Positions 5,705 through 10,230 of a stretch of DNA of 10,230 nucleotides are shown one piece after another. The notes under the pieces were generated by a model that saw nothing but the letters and a program-made list of their open reading frames with translations, was not told the origin of the DNA and searched no databases. This DNA comes from JBBQRS01 sp038214535 (GTDB taxonomy: Bacteria; Chloroflexota; Anaerolineae; CG2-30-64-16), in assembly GCA_038214535.1 (NCBI GenBank), contig JBBQRS010000145.1:1-10230 (forward strand), read 5' to 3'. The translations under genes and the position numbers were made by a program. Each line of letters opens with the position of its first letter. The stretch's first letter is position 1.

Positions 5705-6655
5705 ATGACGGACGCCAAAACGGCGAGGATACTGGTGACGGGCGCCACGGGGAACGTGGGGCGCGAGGTGGTGAAGGATTTGTTGCAGCGCGGCCAACGG
5801 GTGGTCGCTGCGGTGCTGAACGCGGCGGATGCGAGCCGCCCCCCCGCGGGGGTCGAGACGGTAGTGTTCGACTATGGCCGGCCCGAGACGTTCGCCCCCG
5901 CCTTCGCAGGGATTGATAAGCTGTTCCTGATACGCCCGCCGCAGATTTCCGACGTGGAGCGCTATATGTTCCCCGCGATGGACGCGGCGAAGACGGCGGG
6001 CGTGAAGCAAATCGCCTTCCTCTCACTGATGGGCGTCAACGCACGCGTGCCGCACTACAAAGTCGAGCAGAAGTTGCTGACCCTGGGCGTGCCATACACC
6101 TTCATCCGGCCCAGCTTCTATATGCAGAATCTGGACACCTTCTACCGTGACGACATCCGGCTGCGCGACGAGCTGTTCGTGCCCGCGGGCAAGGCGAAGA
6201 CCAGTTTCGTGGACGTGCGCGACATCGGCGCGGTGACCGGCCTGTCGTTGACGGAGGACGGCCACCTGAACGCGATCCACACGTTAAGCGGGTCGGAGGC
6301 GCTGGACTATTACGAGGTCGCTAAGATTTTCAGCGACGTGCAGGGGCGTAAGATCACGTATCTGCGGCCCACCCCCGCGCAGTACGCGGCGCGGCAGGAG
6401 GCGCTGGGGGTCGAGGATGAATTCATCAAGGTGATGCGCAGCCTCTACTGGACGGTGCGGCTGGGGATCGGCGCGAAGACCACGCCCGACGTGGCCGAAC
6501 TGTTGGGGCGATCACCGATCACGATGGCCGGGTACGCGCGCGACTACGCCGACCGCTTCGCCGCGGCCTCACCCGCCGAGCGCGCGGCTGCCACGCCCCC
6601 GCCCAATCCCGGCCGCGCGCCCGCGCTGCGCCCGATCGTCGAATTGTTGCAGTAA
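5705..6655 (+). CDS. NmrA-family NAD(P)-binding oxidoreductase (atypical SDR)
   Basis: This is a cytoplasmic protein of 316 residues with an N-terminal Rossmann fold. ILVTGATGNVGREV (residues 9-22) carries the glycine-rich dinucleotide motif GATGNVG of the NmrA/TMR/QOR2-like atypical SDRs. Further family marks are KLFLIRPP, AGVKQIAFLSLMGVN, HYKVEQKLLTLGVPYTFIRP and SFYMQN. The C-terminus has a proline-rich tail (ATPPPNPGRAPALRP). The start is supported by GGAG at 5691-5694, 10 bases ahead. Members act as NAD(P)H-dependent reductases of quinones or other small electrophiles, or as redox sensors with no catalysis; the sequence does not decide which. It sits between the MarR gene and a second NmrA-type gene, each pair separated by palindromic repeats. 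Confidence 0.9.
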   Translation: MTDAKTARILVTGATGNVGREVVKDLLQRGQRVVAAVLNAADASRPPAGVETVVFDYGRPETFAPAFAGIDKLFLIRPPQISDVERYMFPAMDAAKTAGVKQIAFLSLMGVNARVPHYKVEQKLLTLGVPYTFIRPSFYMQNLDTFYRDDIRLRDELFVPAGKAKTSFVDVRDIGAVTGLSLTEDGHLNAIHTLSGSEALDYYEVAKIFSDVQGRKITYLRPTPAQYAARQEALGVEDEFIKVMRSLYWTVRLGIGAKTTPDVAELLGRSPITMAGYARDYADRFAAASPAERAAATPPPNPGRAPALRPIVELLQ

Positions 6656-6664
6656 AAACCTTGC

Positions 6665-6737
6665 CACGAATTACACGAATGGCACGAATTGAAGAGGAAT
6701 TTTTAAAAATAATTCGTGCCATTCGTGTAATTCGGTG
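6665..6737. repeat. CACGAAT-type palindromic element between the two NmrA-family genes
   Basis: The left arm 6665-6690 holds three units: CACGAATT, ACACGAAT and GGCACGAATT. The right arm 6711-6737 is its reverse complement except for one inserted G at 6734-6735. The centre contains the self-complementary ATTTTTAAAAAT (6699-6710). It starts 10 bases after one stop codon and ends 20 bases before the next start. The unit differs from the ACACGGAT of 4772-4969 by a base in each octamer, but both arms carry the same change. Confidence 0.85.
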
Positions 6738-6757
6738 CAAAAAATCAGGAGGCCATG

Positions 6758-7654
6758 ATGATTGTTGTGACGGGAGCGAACGGACAACTGGGGCGCGGGA
6801 TCGTCAACCATCTGCTGGAGATGGTCCCCGCCGAGCAGATTGCGGTGAGCGTGCGCGACACGGCGCAGGCAGCGGACCTGGCCGCGCGCGGCGTGCGCGT
6901 GCGCCACGGTGACTTCAGCGACCCGGCCGGCCTGGCCCACGCGTTCGAGGGCGCGGACCGCGCCCTGCTTATGTCAACCACGCCCGCGCCGAACGCCGTG
7001 GCGCAGCACAAGGCGGCGTTGGAAGCCGCGCAGGCCGCGGGCGCGCAGCAGGTGGTCTACGTCAGCTTCATGGATCGCGACCCGGATTCGCCGTTCCATG
7101 CGGCGGCCGCGCACGCCGCGACCGAGGAACTGATCCGCGCGGCGGGGATGCCCTACACCTTCCTGCGCAACGCGCTCTACGCCGACGGGTTGCCGCGGAT
7201 GCTGGGCCACGGGCTGCAAACCGGCGTGATCGAAGCGCCGGCGGATGGGCCGGTGGCCTGGGCCGTGCGCGATGACTTGGCCGAGGCGGCCGCGCGCGTG
7301 CTGGCCGAAGGCAGCCACCTCAACGAAGGGCTGCTGCTCACCGGGCCGCAGGCGCTGGACATGGCCGACATCGCGGCGGTTGCCACCCAGATATTGGGCC
7401 ACCCCATCGAGCGCCGCGTGATCCCCGATGAGGCCTTCATCGCGAATCTGGCGGCGATGATGGCCGCCGGTACCCCACCCCCAGCCGGTGGGCCGCCGCC
7501 CAACGCGGAGGCCATGGCGCGCGGCTTCCTGGGGATGTATCTCGCGATGCGTCAGGGCCGCTTTGCCGAGGTCAGCCCGACGCTGGGTGAACTGCTGGGC
7601 CGCGCCCCGCACACGGTGGCGGATGTGTTGGCGGGGGTGGGCCAACACGGATGA
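6758..7654 (+). CDS. NmrA-family NAD(P)-binding protein resembling quinone oxidoreductase 2 (QorB)
   Basis: It probably reduces quinones or related electrophiles with NADPH. Two adjacent ATGs exist (6755, 6758). AGGAGG at 6747-6752 leaves only 2 bases before the first but 5 before the second, and MIVVTGANGQLG matches the usual start of the family, so I choose 6758 (298 residues). GANGQLG (residues 6-12) is the dinucleotide motif. The run of MVPAEQIAVSVRD, ALLMSTTP, YVSFMDRD and GMPYTFLRNALYADG follows E. coli QorB (YtfG) closely in order and spacing as I recall it. A Pro/Gly-rich stretch (AAGTPPPAGGPPPN) near residue 245 is an insertion relative to that protein. The stop codon lies within an ACACGGAT repeat unit, so the last residues (QHG) are repeat-encoded. 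I give no symbol because substrate and orthology are unproven. Confidence 0.9.
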   Translation: MIVVTGANGQLGRGIVNHLLEMVPAEQIAVSVRDTAQAADLAARGVRVRHGDFSDPAGLAHAFEGADRALLMSTTPAPNAVAQHKAALEAAQAAGAQQVVYVSFMDRDPDSPFHAAAAHAATEELIRAAGMPYTFLRNALYADGLPRMLGHGLQTGVIEAPADGPVAWAVRDDLAEAAARVLAEGSHLNEGLLLTGPQALDMADIAAVATQILGHPIERRVIPDEAFIANLAAMMAAGTPPPAGGPPPNAEAMARGFLGMYLAMRQGRFAEVSPTLGELLGRAPHTVADVLAGVGQHG

Positions 7655-7672
7655 GGACACGGATTCACGGAT
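7645..7672 (+). repeat. Three direct ACACGGAT-type units at the end of the QorB-like gene
   Basis: ACACGGAT occurs at 7645-7652 and 7657-7664, followed by TCACGGAT at 7665-7672. Unlike the other copies there is no inverted arm; a CTCCCTCTCCC hairpin follows instead. It looks like a half element. The first unit overlaps the coding sequence and its final T begins the TGA stop (7652-7654). Confidence 0.75.
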
Positions 7673-7698
7673 AAAGAAGTGAGAATGATGGGCCTCAA

Positions 7699-7723
7699 CT
7701 CCCTCTCCCGCGGGGAGAGGGAG
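7699..7723. repeat. CTCCCTCTCCC hairpin
   Basis: Arms 7699-7709 and 7713-7723 are perfect 11-bp complements around a GCG loop, flanked by GGCC at 7691-7694 and 7723-7726. It resembles the CCCTC-rich hairpin at 5615-5662 and may belong to the same dispersed repeat type. No T run follows directly, so a terminator role for the QorB-like gene is possible but weak. Confidence 0.7.
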
Positions 7724-7737
7724 GCCGACACTCCGTG

Positions 7738-7801
7738 TTTCCTTATCTCCTTGTTTCCTTGTTTCCTTATCTACTTGTTTCTGTGTTTCCTATATCCACT
7801 G
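7738..7801. repeat. 64-base pyrimidine-rich tandem octamer repeat (eight TTTCCTTG-like units)
   Basis: The 64 bases divide exactly into eight octamers: TTTCCTTA, TCTCCTTG, TTTCCTTG, TTTCCTTA, TCTACTTG, TTTCTGTG, TTTCCTAT and ATCCACTG. Decay grows toward the right end. The + strand is nearly free of A and G, unlike the surrounding DNA. It ends 30 bases before the start of the broken hydrolase gene. It could bend DNA, form a purine-pyrimidine structure, or simply be a slippage-prone minisatellite. Confidence 0.8.
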
Positions 7802-7831
7802 ATTTCCGAGCGACGTGTCGAGGAGTGAGTG

Positions 7832-8305
7832 ATGGCGATTAAGCAGGTGGTTCCGGGGTTGTATCAGGTGTCGTTGGGGATCGTGAACAGCTTCATATTG
7901 GATGACGGCGGCGATTTGACGCTGATTGACAGTGGCGTGGCGGGCAGCGACGCGAAGATCATGGCGGGGGTGGCCGAGCTGGGCAAGGGGCCGGGCGACG
8001 TGGGGCGCATCCTGGTGACGCACGCGCACGGCGATCACACGGGCGGGCTGGCCGCGCTCAAACGCCAGACGGGCGCGCCGGTGTACATCCACCCGGCGGA
8101 CGGCGCGCTGATCGCCACGGGGCAATCGGCCCGCCCCGCAAAAGCCGCGCCCGGCGTGATGAACGCGCTGATTACCCGGATGATGAGGCCACCCGCAACG
8201 GCAGCACGCGCGCGCTGGTGCAGGCGATGGGAATGGCGCAACACAAGCCGCAGGTGTACATCAACAGCTCATCGCAGGGCTATTACGGCTTCTCCGACCA
8301 ACTGA
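7832..8305 (+). pseudogene. Truncated metallo-beta-lactamase-fold hydrolase, 5' half only
   Basis: ATG 7832 has AGGAG (7821-7825) 6 bases ahead. The first ~117 residues are a good MBL N-terminal half: VVPGLYQVSLGIVNSFILDD, LTLIDSGVAGSD, and the metal motif THAHGDHTGG with H64, H66, D68 and H69. The similarity stops near NALITRMMRP (about 8181). The remaining 40 residues to the TGA at 8303-8305 (PPATAARARWCRRWEW and on) are Arg/Trp-rich nonsense. They are an out-of-frame reading of the epimerase fragment that follows. The later MBL metal ligands and about half the usual ~220 residues are missing, so the product should be inactive. A deletion that removed the end of this gene and the start of the next explains the structure; a misassembly is the alternative. 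Confidence 0.8.
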
Positions 8306-8799
8306 CCGACAAGCCGGTGACCGTGGAGACTCCCGCGGGCCGCGACGACTGGGCACACGGCAACGTCCTCTGGTAGGATGAAGCCAAACCCGCCGCGGCG
8401 CTGGGCATCCGCACCGTGTTGATGCGCACCAGCTGCGTGCCGGGGCCGGAACCCGACGGCGGGCTGGCGCAGCAGGTGGGCCAGTATCGCAAGGGGCAGG
8501 GCGGCATCCCCACACCGACCGAGGCCTGGGTCTCGTGGATTCACCTGGCTGACGAAGCGCGGCTCTATCTGTTCGCGCTGGAAGATGACCGGGTGACGGG
8601 GCCGCTGAACTCGACTGCGCCGGGGCCGGTGACGCGCGTCGTCCCCGGCCTGCTGCTCAAGCTGATGATGGGCAAGGTGGCCGAGATCTTCATGTACGGC
8701 AAGCCGGTTGTGCCGCGCAAGGCCGAGGCGCTGGGCTTCGAGTTCGAATATCCGACGCTGGAAGCCGCCCTGGCTGACCTGGTTCCGCAGATCAATTAA
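8182..8799 (+). pseudogene. Remnant of a YfcH/SDR39U1-type (TIGR01777) epimerase, N-terminus missing, amber stop
   Basis: Read from 8182 this frame gives DEATRNGSTRALVQAM, then VYINSSSQGYYGFSD, then LW-stop-DEAKPAAALGIRTVLMRTS, GGIPTPTEAWVSWIHLADEA, GPLNSTAPGPVT, LKLMMGKVAEIF and FEFEYPTLEAALADLV. These follow the order of the TIGR01777 NAD(P)-dependent epimerases with their DUF1731 tail. The Rossmann start (about 95 residues) is absent. TAG at 8374-8376 lies where a Gln or Glu normally follows the Trp, as from a CAG-to-TAG change. Between PVT and VVPGLLLKL (about 8628-8642) some 20 family residues appear missing, an in-frame deletion. An ATG at 8416 could start the last 127 residues, but I see no reason to think they are made or functional. 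Confidence 0.78.
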
Positions 8800-8875
8800 G
8801 CATTACGAATTGCGGAATTGCGGATTAAGAATCTGGCCGAATATTGTTCGACAGATTGGCTTGCGATGGGATTAA

Positions 8876-8949
8876 CCACGGAATACACAGAACACACGGA
8901 AAAAAAGGATGATATCTTTGCCTTTCCGTGTATTCCGTGTGTTCCGTGG
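8876..8949. repeat. ACACGGAA-type palindromic element before the serine hydrolase gene
   Basis: Arms 8876-8902 and 8923-8949 are 27 bases each and complementary at 24 positions. Each holds three units of the CACGGAA type (the left arm reads CCACGGAA, TACACAGAA, CACACGGAAA). The 20-base centre is AT-rich with GATATC. Further out, ATTACGAAT (8802-8810) and its complement ATTCGTAAT (8998-9006) flank the element, and GAATTGCG is doubled at 8807-8822. The architecture matches the elements at 4772-4969 and 6665-6737. No gene is seen between 8800 and 9037. Confidence 0.82.
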
Positions 8950-9037
8950 TAGACTAATTTCTGGATAGAGCCTAAGATAAGGCCGGTGACACGTTCCATT
9001 CGTAATTCCCGCGCTGATGCGGTCATCAGGAGGAAAG

Positions 9038-10108
9038 ATGGTTGACGAGCGAGCGAAGACGACTTACTTCCCGCCACCGGAATCGGCCGGGGGCTGGCGG
9101 ACGTCGCCGGAGGGTGCAGCAACGCTGGCCCCCTCGGCGCTGGAAACAGCCCGCGCGTGGAACGCCGCGCACGCCGTGCCATCCTCGTTGGTGATCATTC
9201 ACCGCGGGTATCTGGTCGCCGAGTTCTATGAACAGGACGCGGGACCCGACACGACCTTCAACGTCTATTCGTGCAGCAAATCGTTCACGGGCACGGCGTA
9301 TGGCGTGTTGTTCGGCGCGCAGGATGGCGCAAACATCGAGCAGCCGGCCTACCCTTCGATCCCCGCCGGCTACCCCCTCAGCGACCCGCGCAAGGCGCGC
9401 ATCACGCTCCGCCATCTGCTCTCGATGACGTCCGGCATCCCCGGCGAGCGCAGCGGGGTGTATGGTGTGTACGTCCCGGAGGGCGCCGACCCGTTCGAGG
9501 CCGCGCTGGGCCACGCGCCGGTGCTGGCCCGCGACAGCGGACGCGAGGTGATGGTCGGGCAGCTTGCCGGCGAACCGGGGACCGTCTGGGATTACAGCGA
9601 TCCCGCCTTCGCGCACCTGTCGCTGGCGTTCCACGGCCTGACCGGCGTGGACCTGGCCGACTACATGGCCGCGCGCATCTTCGCGCCCATCGGGCTGGAG
9701 CGCGTCACCTGGGAGACGATGGGCGTCGAAGGCGGGCGTATCGGGATGCACACCCGACCCTACGCGGGGGTTCACATCACGGCGCGCGAATTTGCCCGTT
9801 TCGGCTACCTCATGCTGCACGGCGGGCGCTGGGCCGGCCGTCAGCTCGCGCCGGCCGACTGGATCGCGCAGGCGACAACCACTTCGCAACCGCTGAACCC
9901 CGGCTACGGGCTGACGTGGTGGACGAATGCGGCGGGCGAACTATGGCCCGGCGTCCCGCGCGATGCCTTCGCGGCGATGGGCTACAACTGCAACCTCTGT
10001 TGCGTGATCCCCTCGCGCGACCTGGTGGTCGTCCGCATCGGGCTGGGGCCGACGCAATCCACCGAGGTCATTGCCGCGCCGCTGCTGCGCGCGCTGGCGA
10101 GCGCGTAG
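9038..10108 (+). CDS. Serine hydrolase of the class C beta-lactamase/esterase fold, cytoplasmic
   Basis: The protein has 356 residues from ATG 9038, chosen because AGGAGG (9028-9033) lies 4 bases ahead; the frame also opens at ATG 9017 with no ribosome site. SCSK (S78 to K81) in VYSCSKSFTG is the SxxK nucleophile motif. Y186-S187-D188 in WDYSDPAF stands for the YxN motif, with Asp in place of Asn. RITLRHLLSMTSGIPG and the REFARFGYLMLHGGRWAGRQ segment are typical of Pfam Beta-lactamase (PF00144). At the third motif, where KTG or HxG is expected, the sequence reads MGYNCNLCCVIP, so the usual residue is lost. With no signal peptide it is unlikely to be a periplasmic beta-lactamase. An esterase or amidase role is more likely; the substrate is unknown. 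Confidence 0.88.
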   Translation: MVDERAKTTYFPPPESAGGWRTSPEGAATLAPSALETARAWNAAHAVPSSLVIIHRGYLVAEFYEQDAGPDTTFNVYSCSKSFTGTAYGVLFGAQDGANIEQPAYPSIPAGYPLSDPRKARITLRHLLSMTSGIPGERSGVYGVYVPEGADPFEAALGHAPVLARDSGREVMVGQLAGEPGTVWDYSDPAFAHLSLAFHGLTGVDLADYMAARIFAPIGLERVTWETMGVEGGRIGMHTRPYAGVHITAREFARFGYLMLHGGRWAGRQLAPADWIAQATTTSQPLNPGYGLTWWTNAAGELWPGVPRDAFAAMGYNCNLCCVIPSRDLVVVRIGLGPTQSTEVIAAPLLRALASA

Positions 10109-10230
10109 CCCGACCGGCCCCTTCGTAGTGGGGGGGGGGGGGGGCAAGCGGGGGGGACCGCGACGCAGAACGACAGCCCCGAAAACGCCTAGGAGTGTGA
10201 TGTAAAAAACACAAGCGAAAACAGTAAAGT
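10109..10230. other. Low-complexity window end with runs of 15 and 7 G
   Basis: After the hydrolase stop codon, G runs cover 10130-10144 (15 G) and 10150-10156 (7 G), then an A-rich stretch follows to the end of the window. No gene or clear structure is seen. Long G runs beside odd composition are typical of two-colour Illumina read ends, so this part may be a poorly supported contig edge rather than true sequence. Confidence 0.6.

Noticed and set aside
7738..7801. Coding sequence or leader peptide in the pyrimidine repeat
   Set aside because: The period is 8, not a multiple of 3, and there is no suitable start with a ribosome site.
8416..8799. Independent 127-residue gene
   Set aside because: It is the C-terminal part of the epimerase remnant after the amber codon; the ATG is internal to the family alignment and has no ribosome site.
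9026..9889. 287-codon minus-strand open frame
   Set aside because: It is a GC-driven shadow of the serine hydrolase gene without recognisable motifs.

Overview
The window is high-GC bacterial DNA. The layout suggests Chloroflexota (Anaerolineae or Caldilineae-like): a Tat-exported lipoprotein sugar binder with a long Ala/Pro/Glu linker, an ABC sugar importer without its own ATPase gene, a UroD-family gene in the same operon, and gene gaps filled with ACACGGAT-type palindromic repeats. This assignment is inference, since no rRNA or marker gene is present. All recognisable genes are on the + strand.

Region 1 (1-4592) is one operon: a Tat lipoprotein solute-binding protein (157-1551), a MalF-type permease (best start TTG 1622, to 2569), a MalG-type permease (2582-3463), and a uroporphyrinogen-decarboxylase-family protein of the MtaA/CmuA type (3471-4592). 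A strong hairpin (1571-1603) between the binder and the first permease probably sets the binder in excess. It also swallows the upstream GTG that would give the longest permease reading frame. By eye, base composition is less GC-rich in the permeases than from the UroD gene onward.

Region 2 (4593-5041) is non-coding and densely structured. Three consecutive hairpins (4603-4644, 4662-4701, 4714-4767) are followed by a 198-base array of five ACACGGAT-like octamers, a central 7-bp hairpin, and five octamers in reverse complement (4772-4969). Right after it lies a perfect sigma-70-type promoter, TTGACA-17 nt-TATAAT (4979-5007).

Region 3 (5042-7654) is a MarR-family regulator, an NmrA-type NAD(P)-binding protein, and a QorB-like (quinone oxidoreductase 2) NmrA protein. 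This resembles a small electrophile- or quinone-responsive redox module, but control of the two oxidoreductases by the MarR protein is only inferred. Each gap carries its own palindromic element.

Region 4 (7655-9037) holds repeats and a decayed gene: the first half of a metallo-beta-lactamase-fold hydrolase joined out of frame to the C-terminal two thirds of a YfcH/SDR39U1-type epimerase, with an amber stop and an apparent internal deletion. Region 5 (9038-10108) is a cytoplasmic serine hydrolase of the class C beta-lactamase/esterase fold. The last 120 bases contain runs of 15 and 7 G and look like a low-quality contig edge.

The most unusual signal is the set of interspersed palindromes. 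Each copy uses a different unit (ACACGGAT, CACGAAT, ACACGGAA), yet the two arms within a copy match each other. This suggests that the fold, not the exact sequence, is what is kept.
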